This document shows, one piece after another, positions 1 through 12,545 of a stretch of 64,000 nt of DNA. Both the position numbers and the translations under genes were made by a program. Every line of letters begins with the position of its first letter. Positions within the stretch are counted from its first letter, which is position 1. Source of the DNA: Methyloversatilis discipulorum (GTDB lineage: Bacteria > Pseudomonadota > Gammaproteobacteria > Burkholderiales > Rhodocyclaceae); NCBI RefSeq assembly GCF_018780585.1, contig NZ_JADMJL010000009.1, positions 32,477 to 96,476 of the forward strand. Direction: 5' to 3'. The notes under the pieces are model-generated. The model searched no databases. It had not been told where the DNA came from and was given only the letters and a program-made list of their open reading frames with translations.

Positions 1-530
1 AGATAGCGTGCGAGATGCACCAGCGCAATCTTCGAGGTGTCGCGGGTGCGCGAGAACATCGATTCGCCGTAGAACATCCGCCCCAGCGCCAGACCGTAGA
101 GACCGCCCGCAAGTTCGCCATCGACCCAGGTTTCGACGCTGTGCGCCCAGCCCTGTGTGTGCAGCGCGCCGTAGGCGGCGATCATGTGGTCGCTGATCCA
201 GGTGCCGGCCTGGCCATCGCGCGGTTCGGCACAGGCGCGCATGACAGCCTCGAAGGCGGTGTCGCAGCGGATTTCGTACGGCCGGTTGCGCAGTACCTTG
301 CGCATCGACGGCGTGATGCGGATTTCGGCCGGCACCAGCACCATGCGCGGGTCCGGGCTCCACCACAGCACCGGCTGACCCTCGGAGAACCACGGGAAGA
401 TGCCTTGCCGGTAGGCGTCGAGGATGCGCTGCGGCGTCAGTTCGAGACCGGCCGCCAGCAGCCCGTCCGGGTCGCGCAGCGCCGTATCGACCGGCGGAAA
501 CGGGTCGCCGGGTTCCAGCCAGGGAATCAC
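1..530 (-). CDS. aat: Leucyl/phenylalanyl-tRNA--protein transferase (3' end outside the window)
   Basis: Aat transfers Leu or Phe from charged tRNA to proteins with an N-terminal Arg or Lys, which sends them to ClpS/ClpAP (the N-end rule) in the cytoplasm. About 176 codons are visible. The translation begins [12 protein letters not shown] and continues through [20 protein letters not shown] and [20 protein letters not shown], which are family hallmarks including the substrate-binding face. The GTG start at 530-528 shares bases with the TGA of the upstream ABC-ATPase gene (GTGA overlap), so the two are translationally coupled. Family members are about 220-240 residues, so only the last quarter lies beyond the left edge. 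Identity is near certain from the motifs. Confidence 0.93.
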   Translation of the reverse strand, partial: MIPWLEPGDPFPPVDTALRDPDGLLAAGLELTPQRILDAYRQGIFPWFSEGQPVLWWSPDPRMVLVPAEIRITPSMRKVLRNRPYEIRCDTAFEAVMRACAEPRDGQAGTWISDHMIAAYGALHTQGWAHSVETWVDGELAGGLYGLALGRMFYGESMFSRTRDTSKIALVHLARY

Positions 531-1624
531 GCCGCGCTGGACAGCGGTTCGGCTGCGGTCTCGGGGTGGCGGAAGGCCACCACGTGGTCGGCATCGAGAC
601 GGATGCCGATGAATTCGCCGATCGCGTGGTTGTGGTGCGACGGCACCAGCGACAGCACACGGCGGCCCGAACCCAGGCGCAGGGTGTACAGGAATTCGGC
701 GCCGCGGAAAGACTTGCACAGCACTTCGGCGCGCAGCGGTGCGGCGTCGTCGTGCACCACGTCGTCCGGACGCAGCAGCACGTCGACCCGGTTGTCGGCG
801 GCGCAGTGCGGACAACCGTCGTCGCAGCGGAAGGGGAATTCGCTGCGCAGCACGCCCAGTTCCATTTCGACCTCGTGGTCGCCGCGCAGCGTGCCCGGCA
901 GGAATACGCCCTGACCGACGAAATCGGCGACGAAGCGACTCTCCGGCTTGTGATAGAGGTTGTACGCACTGTCCCACTGCAGCAGCCGACCGCCCTGCAT
1001 GACGCCGATCTCGTCGGCGATGGCGAAGGCTTCCTGCTGGTCGTGCGTAACCAGGATGGCGGTGATGCCGCGCGCCTTCAGGATGTCGCGCAGTTCCGTG
1101 GCGAGCCGGGTGCGCAGTTCGACGTCGAGGCTGGAGAAGGGCTCGTCGAGCAGCAGCAGTTCCGGGTCCGGTGCCAACGCGCGGGCCAGTGCCACGCGCT
1201 GCTGCTGGCCGCCCGACAGCTGGTGCGGGTACTTGTCGGCGTGATCGGTCAGCCCGACCACCGCCAGCATTTCGTTGGCGCGCACCCGCTTTTCGTCACG
1301 CGAACCGCTGCGCAGGCCGAAGGCGACGTTGTCGGCGACGCTCAGATGCGGGAACAGTGCGAAGTCCTGGAACACCATGCCGACGCGCCGCTGTTCCGGC
1401 GCCAGGTGCTGGCGGCTGGACGACACCGTGACACCGTTGATGTCGATGTGTCCCTCGCGCAGCCGCTCGAAGCCGGCGATGGCACGCAGCACCGTCGTCT
1501 TGCCGCAGCCCGAAGGGCCGAGCAGGCAGCCGATCTGGCCGCGTTCGAGACGCAGCGACAGGTCGCGGACCACTTCGGTGGTGCCGTACGCGATGCGCAC
1601 GGATTCAAGCAGCAACTGTGACAT
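527..1624 (-). CDS. fbpC: Fe(III)-type ABC transporter ATP-binding protein (FbpC/AfuC-like)
   Basis: This is the ATPase of a binding-protein-dependent importer, 365 residues. Visible motifs are Walker A GPSGCGKT (36-43), the signature LSGGQ (136-140), Walker B LLLLDE (156-161) and the H-loop His 194. The C-terminal third (about 235-365) is the regulatory TOBE-like domain of the CUT1/FbpC type. It carries three cysteines spaced CxxxCxxC (267, 271, 274), which I do not know as a standard feature of the family. The matching permease is the divergent gene at 1757-3403, and no periplasmic binding protein is nearby. The ATG at 1624 has no good Shine-Dalgarno. Substrate assignment to ferric iron rests on family resemblance and on a Fur-like site in the shared intergenic region; spermidine or thiamine-type import is the alternative. 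Confidence 0.8.
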   Translation of the reverse strand: MSQLLLESVRIAYGTTEVVRDLSLRLERGQIGCLLGPSGCGKTTVLRAIAGFERLREGHIDINGVTVSSSRQHLAPEQRRVGMVFQDFALFPHLSVADNVAFGLRSGSRDEKRVRANEMLAVVGLTDHADKYPHQLSGGQQQRVALARALAPDPELLLLDEPFSSLDVELRTRLATELRDILKARGITAILVTHDQQEAFAIADEIGVMQGGRLLQWDSAYNLYHKPESRFVADFVGQGVFLPGTLRGDHEVEMELGVLRSEFPFRCDDGCPHCAADNRVDVLLRPDDVVHDDAAPLRAEVLCKSFRGAEFLYTLRLGSGRRVLSLVPSHHNHAIGEFIGIRLDADHVVAFRHPETAAEPLSSAA

Positions 1625-1659
1625 GGACCGAAGTGTGACGAAGGGGACCGTACAAAAGA

Positions 1660-1699
1660 GTGATCAGGATCAAGATCGATAATCGCTCTCAATTATAAT
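1660..1699 (+). promoter_or_regulatory. Candidate FNR-like site, Fur-like box and -10 element between the two iron-transport genes
   Basis: The 14-mer at 1660-1673 (GTGATCAGGATCAA) matches the FNR/ANR consensus TTGAT-N4-ATCAA at nine of ten half-site bases. An AT-rich imperfect dyad at 1678-1699, beginning GATAAT and ending ATTATAAT, resembles a Fur box. It includes a perfect TATAAT hexamer at 1694-1699. Counting from that -10, a start site near 1706-1708 places the FNR-like centre (1666.5) at about -40 to -41.5, the class II activator position. No recognisable -35 is present, as expected for an activated promoter. The plus-strand permease is the likely target; the site could also serve the minus-strand ATPase. 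This is pattern matching, without experimental support. Confidence 0.5.
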
Positions 1700-1756
1700 G
1701 CGCTTGCCGCTGCGTGAGCGTAACGGCCACCGATAACTCAAGCCGGGACAGCCGGC

Positions 1757-3403
1757 ATGCCCCACTTGTCTGCCCGCCGTCTTCATCCCCTGTCGCTGAT
1801 CGCTCTGCTGCTGGCGCTGCTGGTGGCTGCGCCGGTGCTGTCGGTGCTGTTCAACCTGTTCAGTGGCGGCACCGCAGACACCTGGGCGCACCTGGCGTCG
1901 ACCGTGCTGCCGGACTACGTCGCCAGCACGCTGTGGCTGTGCCTTTGGGTCGGGCTGGGCACCGCAGTGATCGGCGTGTCGACCGCTTGGGCCACAGTAA
2001 TGTGGGAGTTCCCCGGCCGCCGCGTGCTGGAATGGGCCATGGTGTTGCCGCTGGCGACGCCGGCCTACGTGATGGCCTATACCTACACCGACCTGCTGCA
2101 GTTCGTCGGCCCGGTGCAGACGGCCTTGCGCGACACCTTCGGCTGGGAGCGCGGCGACTACTGGTTTCCGGATGTGCGCACCGTCGGCGGTGCCGCCTGC
2201 ATGTTCATCGCCGTGCTCTATCCCTATGTATACCTGCTGACGCGGCAATCGCTGATCGAGCGCGCAGCCGGGCTGAACGAGGCGGCCCGCATGCTGGGGC
2301 AGGGCGCCTGGGAAGCCTTCTTCCGCGTGACGTTGCCGCTGGCCCGCCCGGCCATCGCGGCCGGCGTGTCGCTGGCGCTGATGGAAACGCTGGCCGATTA
2401 CGGTGCGGTGAGCTATTTCGGCGTGCAGACCTTCACCACCGGCATCTACCGCGCCTGGTTCTCGCTCGGCGACCGCGTTGCCGCGGCACAGCTGGCCGCG
2501 TTGCTGCTCGGTTTCGTCACCCTGCTGCTGCTGGCCGAACGGCTGAGCCGCGGCGGTGCGCGTTTCCATGACAGCGGTCGCGCCGGTGGCAGTGCGCGCC
2601 GCCATGCGCTGTCGCGCGCCGCCGGCTGGGGCGTCACCGTCGCCTGTGTGCTGCCGCTGGCCGCCGGCTTCATCGTGCCGGCAGCGGTGCTGCTGAAATG
2701 GGCGTTTTCGGAGGGCGATGCGCAGTTCGGCGAGCGTTTCGTCGGGCTGGCGATCAACAGCTTCACGCTGGCCGCCGTCGCCAGTGTCTGTGCGGTGGCG
2801 CTCGCGCTGTTGCTCGCCTACGCGGTCCGCACCAGCCGCTCTCGTCTGGTGGCGCTGGCGCGCTCGGCCGTCGGTCTGGGCTACGCAGTGCCGGGTGCGG
2901 TGATCGCGGTCGGTATCCTGATTCCGGTCACCCGCCTCGACCACCTGCTGTCCGGGCTGTGGCAGCAGTGGACCGGCAGCAACCCGGGCCTGTTGCTGAC
3001 CGGCGGCATCGCCGCGCTGGTGTATGCGTATCTGGCGCGCTTCCTGACGGTGTCGCTGCAGTCGGTGGAATCGGGTCTGGCGCGCATCACGCCGAGCATG
3101 GACGAAGCGGCGCGCAGCCTCGGCCTCGGTGTCGGCGCGACCCTGCGCCGCGTGCACTGGCCGATGCTGCGCGGCAGCCTGCTGACCGCATCGCTGCTGG
3201 TATTCGTCGATGTGATGAAGGAACTGCCGGCGACGTTGGTGATGCGGCCGTTCAACTTCGACACCCTCGCCACCCAGGCCTACACGCTGGCCAGCGATGA
3301 AAGACTGCAGGAAGCATCGACCGCAGCGCTGGCCATCGTCGCCGTCGGCCTGCTGCCGCTGATCGCGCTGTCGAGACAGATCGCACGATCGCGGCGGGAT
3401 TGA
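1757..3403 (+). CDS. fbpB: Fe(III)-type ABC transporter permease, fused two-domain (FbpB/AfuB-like)
   Basis: This is an inner-membrane importer permease of 548 residues, built from two homologous halves of about six transmembrane helices each. Each half carries the EAA-loop that docks on the ATPase: EAARMLGQGAWEAFFRVTLP in the first half and EAARSLGLGVGATLRRVHWP in the second. Fused permeases of this length are typical of the ferric-iron (FbpB/SfuB/AfuB) class. The gene is divergent from its presumed ATPase at 527-1624 instead of sharing an operon with it, and no substrate-binding protein gene is adjacent. The 3' end runs into a REP array that also ends the converging receiver gene. Ferric iron is the likely substrate; this is family inference. 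Confidence 0.82.
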   Translation: MPHLSARRLHPLSLIALLLALLVAAPVLSVLFNLFSGGTADTWAHLASTVLPDYVASTLWLCLWVGLGTAVIGVSTAWATVMWEFPGRRVLEWAMVLPLATPAYVMAYTYTDLLQFVGPVQTALRDTFGWERGDYWFPDVRTVGGAACMFIAVLYPYVYLLTRQSLIERAAGLNEAARMLGQGAWEAFFRVTLPLARPAIAAGVSLALMETLADYGAVSYFGVQTFTTGIYRAWFSLGDRVAAAQLAALLLGFVTLLLLAERLSRGGARFHDSGRAGGSARRHALSRAAGWGVTVACVLPLAAGFIVPAAVLLKWAFSEGDAQFGERFVGLAINSFTLAAVASVCAVALALLLAYAVRTSRSRLVALARSAVGLGYAVPGAVIAVGILIPVTRLDHLLSGLWQQWTGSNPGLLLTGGIAALVYAYLARFLTVSLQSVESGLARITPSMDEAARSLGLGVGATLRRVHWPMLRGSLLTASLLVFVDVMKELPATLVMRPFNFDTLATQAYTLASDERLQEASTAALAIVAVGLLPLIALSRQIARSRRD

Positions 3404-3417
3404 GCAGGCATACCACC

Positions 3418-3646
3418 CCTGTGGGAGTGGTCTTCTGACCGCGACGCGGCCGTTGATGTACGCAGGCTTCGATACAGGTTGCTGTCGGGGTCAGAAGACC
3501 CCTCCCACAGAACCTCGGCTCAGGTACAAGTCGTGGAGCTAGCGCATCGTTCCTGTGGGAGCGGCCTTGGCCGCGACACGGCCTGTGCATGTCGCAAGCT
3601 TCGATCACTCACGGCCGCCGTCGGGGTCAGAAGACCCCTCCCACAG
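3418..3646. repeat. REP/BIME array 1: alternating hairpin repeats of two types
   Basis: Four short palindromic repeats fill the gap between two converging genes. Each starts CTGTGGGAG and continues into a GC hairpin. Type A (3552-3582, plus) has the stem GCGGCC-TT-GGCCGC followed by GACACGGC. Type B (3483-3510 and 3619-3646, both minus) has the stem GGGGTC-TTCT-GACCCC. A fourth copy (3418-3449, plus) is a chimera: a type B core (GGTC-TTCT-GACC) with a type A tail (GCGACGCGGC). The spacers share a TTCGAT box. The GGAG tetranucleotide before each hairpin is the kind of foot recognised by REP-associated tyrosine transposases (RAYTs); no RAYT is in this window. The elements probably act as transcription ends and mRNA stabilisers for both neighbours. 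Confidence 0.85.
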
Positions 3647-3659
3647 AATCCTGGCGCGC

Positions 3660-4109
3660 TCAGTTCGAGGGGGGATCGACCGGCTCGTTCAGCACCAGCC
3701 AGTACAGACCGAGCTGGCCGACGGCGTAGATGAACTTCTCGAAATCCACCGGCTTGCGGATGTAGCTGTTGGCGCCGAGCTGGTAGGCCTCGTAGATGTC
3801 CTGCTGTTCGCGCGAGGTGGTCAGGATGACGACCGGCAGCAGATTGGTGCGCGCATCGGCACGCACCCGGCGCAGCACTTCCAGGCCGTCTACACGCGGC
3901 AGTTTCAGGTCGAGCAGGATGACTGCCGGTGCGACCGACAGGTCGCGACCGGCGTGGTGGCCGGTGCCGAAGAGATAGTCGAGCGCTTCTACGCCGTCGC
4001 GGGCCACGACGACTTCGTTGGCGATGCGGTTCTTGTGAAAGGCTCGAAGCGTCAGCGCCTCGTCGTCGGGATTGTCTTCAACCAGCAGTATCGGGCGTTC
4101 GCTTGCCAT
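3660..4109 (-). CDS. CheY-like single-domain response regulator (Rcp1 type)
   Basis: This is a stand-alone receiver domain of 149 residues with no output domain. The acidic pocket is VEDNPDD (about 10-16), the phosphoacceptor is Asp67 in ILLDLKLP, Thr97 lies in ILTTSRE and the conserved lysine is Lys119 in YIRKPV. The insert between strand 2 and strand 3 and the C-terminal tail resemble cyanobacterial Rcp1-type regulators that partner bacteriophytochrome-like kinases. It lies 27 bp downstream of the PAS histidine kinase at 4137-7061, which is its probable phosphodonor. With no DNA-binding domain it should act by protein contact or as a phosphorelay intermediate. The target is unknown. Confidence 0.9.
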   Translation of the reverse strand: MASERPILLVEDNPDDEALTLRAFHKNRIANEVVVARDGVEALDYLFGTGHHAGRDLSVAPAVILLDLKLPRVDGLEVLRRVRADARTNLLPVVILTTSREQQDIYEAYQLGANSYIRKPVDFEKFIYAVGQLGLYWLVLNEPVDPPSN

Positions 4110-4136
4110 AAAACCAGCCTGTCCAGGTCACCCGCA

Positions 4137-7057
4137 TCACTGCGATGGGGGTTCCAGCGTGAAGAAGAAACTTGCTCCGCGTTCCACCTCGGCTTCGGCC
4201 CAGATCCGCCCGCCGTGCCGTTGCACGATGCGGTGGACGATGGCCAGACCGATGCCGCTGCCTGAAAACTCACCGACCGAGTGGAGTCGCTGGAAGGGGC
4301 CGAAGAGCTTTGTTGCGTATCGCATGTCAAAGCCCGCGCCGTCGTCCTTCACAAAATACACGAGCTCTCGTCCACGCTGCAAGCAGCCGATTTCGATGCG
4401 CGCGGCGTCATGGCGGCTGGTGAACTTCCATGCATTGCGCAACAGATTGTCGATCGCGATGCGCAAGAGGTTGGCGTCAGCATACACGCGCATCGACGGC
4501 TGGATGAGGAATTCTGCCCTGCGCTCGGGCTCGGTCCGGGCGAGGTCGGCAACCAGTTCCGAGGCCATCGCGCTGAGATCCACGACCTGCCGGTTCATTT
4601 CGTTGCGCGTGATGCGGGCGAGGCCGAGCAGGTCGTCGATCAGCCGGTGCATGCGCTGCGTGCCGGCGCGGATGCGCTGCAGGTAGTCGCGGCCGCGTTC
4701 GTCGAGCCGGTCGGCGTAATCCTCCTCGATCATCCGCGAAAAACCGTCGATGCCGCGCAACGGTGCCGCGAGATCGTGCGATACCGAGTAACTGAAGCTC
4801 TCAAGTTCGCGCATCGCGGTGACCAGTTCGGCCGTGCGCTCGCGCACGCGCGTTTCCAGCTGCTGGTTCAGCGCCAGCACGCTGCGTTCGGCGTCCTTCT
4901 GCGCGCGGATGTCGAGGCCGGTACCGAGCAGGTGCGGCAGACCGTCGAGGTCGATGCGGTAGAGGCTGAACGCGTGCGCCAGGTGTTCGCCACCGGCCGA
5001 CAGCAGCTCCGCCTCGAAGGTGGCGTCGCGGTGTGTCAGGGCGCGCCGGGCCTGACGCCGCAGCAGCGGGTGGAACTCCGGCGGGAAGAGGTCGAGCGCC
5101 GGCTTGCCGATCAGATCGAGAGCGCGGTGGCCGGTGACCGCCTGCAGGTTCTCGTTCCAGCGACGCAGCGCGCCGCGTGCGTCGAGCAGGAAGAAGGCGC
5201 CCGGCATGCTGCGCACCAGCGCGGCCGAAAAATTCTCCTCGCGGCGCGCGGTGTCAAGCGCACGGCGACGGGCGGTGTCGTCGGAGAAGATCCAGATGGT
5301 TTCGCCCGCTTCATCGGCGTCGCTGGCCAGCTGGCGCACCGAAACGTAGGCATGAAGCGGACTGCCGTCGCGCCGCTGCAGCGTGGTTTCCTGTGCGTAG
5401 GGCTGCGGCTTCACGCGCGCAGCGCCTTCGAGCAGGCGCGACAGTTCCATCTCGTCGCGGAAGAAGGGTTCCATCGTCTGCCCGATCAGCGCCCGGCGGT
5501 CGTGGCCGAAGATTTCCTGACAGCGCCGGTTGCAGTCGGCGATACGGTCGTCGCGCACATAGACGATGGCCACCGGCACGTCGTCGAGCAGGGCCTGCTT
5601 CTCGGTCACCAGCGTGCGCACCGCCTGTTCGGCCAGCTTGCGCTCGGTGATGTCGGTGATCGAGCCGGAGAAACGCAGCACCTTGCCGACCGTGTTGCGC
5701 GTCGCCAGACCGCGGTCGCGCACCCACAGGTAGTGACCGTCCTCGTGCCGCATGCGGTATTCGATATCGAACGATTCACGCCGCAGGAAGTGCTCGTCGA
5801 TTGCGTGCTGCAGCCGCGACAGGTCGTCCGGATGCACGCGTTCGAGCAGCTGTTCGTGCGTCTGCGGTTGCATGGACTGAGGCAGGCCGAGGATCTCGCT
5901 CAGTCGTGGCGACAGGAAGTAGCGGCCGGCGCCGATGTCCCAGTCCCAGGCCCCGTCGAAGGAACCCCGCACCGCGTGGAACAGCCGTGCCTCGCTTTCG
6001 CGCAGCGCGTCCAGCGTCATGCGATCGCGTGTCACGTCCTCTATCGTGCCGGACACGTAGAGCGGCTTGCCCACGGCGTCGTGATGGGCGCTCGCGCGCA
6101 GCCGGAACCAGCGGTAGGTGCCGTCGCGCACGCGCAGCCGGATCTGGTCGTCGCTGTGCGTCATTTCGCGCCCGAACAGCCGTTCGCGCGCGCGCCGGAC
6201 GGTGCCAGCGTCGTCCGGGTGGGTGGCGGCGCCCCAGTTGAACTGCTGCGCGAACGAGGCGTCGCCGCCGTAGCCGAGCAGGTCGGGAAAGCGATCGCTG
6301 TACCAGATCTGACCGGTCTGCAGATTCCATTCCCACTGCGCTTCGTCGTGCGCGCTGGCCACCCGCGCCAGACGCTCGGCCTCGGCGACGGCGTCGCGAC
6401 GGCGCTGTTCGAGGGCCGCGCAGGCGGCTTCCAGCGCCTGTGCCAGCGCGCTCAGCGGATGCCCGGCCGGGAGGGCGACACGCCCCACCGGTTCGCCGCG
6501 CACCAGCGCCGTCGCCGCCGCCTCGACCGGACCGATGGCGTTGGCGACGCGCCGTCGCTCGGCGGTACGCGCGCCCCAGGCGACCAGCACGCAGAAGACG
6601 GCCAGCGCACAGGCCGGCAGCAGCGTGGTCAGCAGCACCGGCAGCCCGGTGTCGCGCGCGGCGCCTATCGTCAGCGTACCGACCAGCACGTCGTCGACGC
6701 GCAGACTGCCTTCGGCGCGCAGCGTGAGCGCGCTGTCGTCGGTGGCAGAGGGGGGCAGATCGACCAGAAGTTCCCCCTTCGCGTCGCGCAGGCTGGCTTC
6801 GGTCAGCAGACCGCGGTCGTGCGCGTCGGACAGGATGCGGCGCAGTTCGGGCGTCTGCCGCGCCTGCAGCGGCGCCATCAATGTGTGCGCAAGTTCCGCG
6901 TGAACAGCACGCAGATCGCCGCGTGCCGACAGGCTGGCCAGGCCGAGCGAAATCATCAGCACGAAGATGCCGAGCGCGATCGCCTGCCAGCTCGTGGCGG
7001 ACAGGCGGTGCGAACGGCGATGCGGTGTGGTGTCGGCCGGAGGCGTTTCGCTGCTGC

Positions 7058-7061
<4 letters not shown>
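4137..7061 (-). CDS. Membrane-bound multi-PAS sensor histidine kinase
   Basis: This hybrid-free sensor kinase has 974 residues. A transmembrane helix lies at about 28-47, followed by a short periplasmic segment and a second helix near 147-165. A coiled stretch (about 195-235) leads into four PAS domains, at roughly 240-350 and 365-480 (both PAS_3-like with PAC tails), 490-610 and 620-735. The HisKA domain carries the phosphoacceptor His762 in SYSVSHDLAAPLRG. The HATPase domain shows the N-box around Asn872, DDGAGFD, and SGSGIGLAIV. The catalytic part resembles bacteriophytochrome-type kinases. The ATG at 7061 overlaps the TGA of prmB (ATGA), so the kinase is translationally coupled to a housekeeping operon. 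The receiver at 3660-4109 is the likely partner. The signal is unknown. Confidence 0.92.
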
Positions 7062-9162
<2,101 letters not shown>

Positions 9163-10344
9163 TCAGCGGCCGCCCTCGTCGAGATTGAGCGAGAATTCGG
9201 CGAACGAAGCGCCGCTCGGCTCGGTCGATTCGAGGTCGCGCAGTTCCGGACTGGGCGTATCGACCTTGGGTGTATCGGTCACGCCGAACTGCGAATTGTT
9301 GATGAGCCAGGACAGATTGGTCGGCGAGTCGGAATTCGACAGCGCTTCGTCGAGCGTGATTTCGCCCTCGCGATAGAGGCGGAACAGATCCTGTTCGAAG
9401 GTCTGAGAGCCGGGCGCCATGCTGCGCTCCATCGCTTCCTTCACGCTGTTGATTTCGCCGCGCTCGACCAGTTCGGAAATATGGCGCGTGTTCAGCAGCA
9501 CTTCGACCGCCGGCATGCGGCGCCCATCCGGCTTGCGCACCAGACGTTGTGAAATGATGCCCTTCAGTGTGACCGACAGGTCGAGGAAGAGCAGCGGACG
9601 GCTGTCCAGCGGGAAGAAATTGACGATGCGGTTCAGCGCGTGGTGGGCGTTGTTGGCGTGCAGCGTCGCCAGGCAGAGGTGGCCGGTCTGCGCGTAGGCG
9701 AGCGCGGCCTGCATCGTTTCGACGTCGCGGATCTCACCGATCAGGATGCAGTCCGGCGCCTGGCGCATTGCGTTCTTCAGCGCCGGCGCCCAGCCCTCGG
9801 TGTCCATGCCGATCTCGCGCTGGTTCACGATCGATTTCTTGTGCTTGAACAGGTACTCGATCGGGTCTTCGACCGTCAGGATGTGGCCCGACTTGTTGGC
9901 GTTGCGATGGTCGATCATCGCCGCCATCGTCGTCGACTTGCCGGAACCGGTGGCGCCGACGACCAGGATGAGCCCGCGCTTTTCCATGATCAGCTCGGTC
10001 AGCACCGGCGGCAGGCCCAGCGTGTCGAGCGGCGGAATGTCGCCGAGGATGTAGCGCACCACCATGGCGATGCTGCCACGCTGCCAGAACATGTTGACCC
10101 GGAAGTTGCCGAGGTCGCGCCGGCCGAAGGACAGGTTCAGTTCGCGCGTCTTCTCGAACCTCTGCTGCTGCTCGTCGCTGAGCATTTCGTAGGCCATGCG
10201 CTGGATCGTTTCCGGATCCATCACACGCTGGTTGATCGGCACCGTGGTGCCCTGGATCTTGATCGCGATCGGCGCGCCGGCCGAAATGAAGATGTCGGAG
10301 GCGTTCTTGTCCGCCATGACCTGGAACAGCTTGTCGAGAATCAC
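9163..10344 (-). CDS. pilU: Type IV pilus retraction ATPase, PilU type
   Basis: This hexameric secretion ATPase of the PilT family assists PilT in pilus retraction at the inner-membrane base of the type IV pilus. It has 393 residues, with an N-terminal PAS-like domain beginning MADKNASDIFISAGAP, Walker A GATGSGKST, an Asp box with VEDPIEYL, Walker B LIGEIRD, and the His box TGHLCLATLHANN. The opening residues and the length (PilT is about 345, PilU about 380-390) favour PilU over PilT. The gene is embedded among dap genes, 33 bp upstream of dapE, with no pilT beside it. This arrangement is known in other betaproteobacteria. The last 60 residues are a low-complexity tail rich in Ser, Asp and Glu. 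Confidence 0.9.
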   Translation of the reverse strand: MILDKLFQVMADKNASDIFISAGAPIAIKIQGTTVPINQRVMDPETIQRMAYEMLSDEQQQRFEKTRELNLSFGRRDLGNFRVNMFWQRGSIAMVVRYILGDIPPLDTLGLPPVLTELIMEKRGLILVVGATGSGKSTTMAAMIDHRNANKSGHILTVEDPIEYLFKHKKSIVNQREIGMDTEGWAPALKNAMRQAPDCILIGEIRDVETMQAALAYAQTGHLCLATLHANNAHHALNRIVNFFPLDSRPLLFLDLSVTLKGIISQRLVRKPDGRRMPAVEVLLNTRHISELVERGEINSVKEAMERSMAPGSQTFEQDLFRLYREGEITLDEALSNSDSPTNLSWLINNSQFGVTDTPKVDTPSPELRDLESTEPSGASFAEFSLNLDEGGR

Positions 10345-10387
10345 GGCGGGCCTCCGACGGCAGCGACTTCAGTGGATCAGTAAGGGC

Positions 10388-11206
<819 letters not shown>

Positions 11207-11255
11207 GGAGGGTGTCCCGTAAGTTTTATGGTGTGGAGGGTAGTGGCGCCGCGGC

Positions 11256-12470
11256 TCAGAGCGCGCGGCAGAACTGCACGATGCGTTCGGCGGCCTCGAT
11301 GCACTCGCCGGCGGGTGCCACCAGCGCGATGCGGACAAAGCCAGCCCCCGGATTGATGCCGTGGGCGTTGCGGGCAAGGTAGCTGCCCGGCAAGACTGCA
11401 ACATTATATTCGGCGAGCAGGCGGCGGGCGAATTCGGCGTCATCGATCGGCGTGCGCGCCCACAGGTAGAAGCTGGCGTCCGGCAGCGGCGCGTCCATGA
11501 CAGACGCAATCAGCGGTTGCACCGCGTCGAACTTCGCCCGGTACTGGTCCCGGTTGTCGCGCACGTGCGCCTCGTCCTGCCAGGCCGCGATGCTGGCACG
11601 CTGAACCGCCAGCCCCATCGCACTGCCGTGGTAGGTGCGGTAGAGCAGGAAGCGCTTGAGCAGGCGGGCGTCGCCAGCGACGAAGCCGGAGCGCAGACCG
11701 GGCACGTTGGAACGCTTGGACAGGCTCGAAAACACCACCAGCCGTTCGAAACCGCTGCGGCCCAGGGCCTGCGCGGCCTGAAGGCCGCCGAGCGGCGGTG
11801 CTGCCTCGTCGAAATAGATTTCCGAATAGCACTCGTCCGAGGCGATCACGAAGTTGTGGCGGTCGGCCAGTTCGAACAGCGTGCGCCATTCGTCCAGCGT
11901 CATCACTTTGCCGCAGGGATTGGCCGGCGAGCACACATAGACCAGCTGCACGCCCCGCCAGTCGGCCTCCGGGATGCGGTCGAAATTGCAGGCGAAACGG
12001 TCGTCCGGCAGCTGGTTGTAGAAGGCGATCCGGGCGCCGGCCAGCAGGGCCGCGCCTTCGTAGATCTGGTAGAAAGGGTTGGGCGCCAGCACCTTGGCGT
12101 CCGGCCGGCTGGCGTCGATCACGCACTGCGCGAACGAGAACAGCGCCTCGCGCGAACCATTCACCGGCAGCACCTGGGTCGCCGCATTCACGGCAGGCAG
12201 ACCGTAGCGGCGCTGCAGCCAGGCCGCGATACACTCGCGCAGCGCATCGATGCCAGCCGTCGTCGGATAGACCGCGAGGCCGTCCAATGCGCCGGTCAGT
12301 GCGTCCTTGATCAGCTGAGGCGTGGCATGCTGCGGCTCGCCGATCGACAGGCGCACCAGCGGCAGATCGGCTGGGCCGGTCACGCCGGCGGTCAATTCCT
12401 TCAGTCTTTCAAAGGGATAGGGTTGAAGCAGAGACAGATGGGGCGTGACGGGCAGGGTGTCGTTCAGCAT
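11256..12470 (-). CDS. dapC: Succinyldiaminopimelate aminotransferase
   Basis: This class I/II PLP-dependent aminotransferase, 404 residues from the ATG at 12470, probably converts N-succinyl-2-amino-6-ketopimelate to N-succinyl-LL-DAP. Visible are the cofactor-pocket motif [10 protein letters not shown], the [10 protein letters not shown] loop with its Asn, [10 protein letters not shown] with the pyridine-nitrogen Asp, the Schiff-base lysine in [11 protein letters not shown], and the Arg of LRSGFV. Placement directly upstream of dapD, with dapE following, supports DapC over other aminotransferases of the fold. An in-frame TTG four codons upstream (12482) is an alternative start; neither has a convincing Shine-Dalgarno. 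Confidence 0.92.
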   Translation of the reverse strand: MLNDTLPVTPHLSLLQPYPFERLKELTAGVTGPADLPLVRLSIGEPQHATPQLIKDALTGALDGLAVYPTTAGIDALRECIAAWLQRRYGLPAVNAATQVLPVNGSREALFSFAQCVIDASRPDAKVLAPNPFYQIYEGAALLAGARIAFYNQLPDDRFACNFDRIPEADWRGVQLVYVCSPANPCGKVMTLDEWRTLFELADRHNFVIASDECYSEIYFDEAAPPLGGLQAAQALGRSGFERLVVFSSLSKRSNVPGLRSGFVAGDARLLKRFLLYRTYHGSAMGLAVQRASIAAWQDEAHVRDNRDQYRAKFDAVQPLIASVMDAPLPDASFYLWARTPIDDAEFARRLLAEYNVAVLPGSYLARNAHGINPGAGFVRIALVAPAGECIEAAERIVQFCRAL

Positions 12471-12545
12471 GAAAGTCAGCAATTTCGGTTCTTGAAGCCG
12501 TTGGCGTCGATGGTGGCGCCCGGAAACGCATAAGTATACGTCCCG

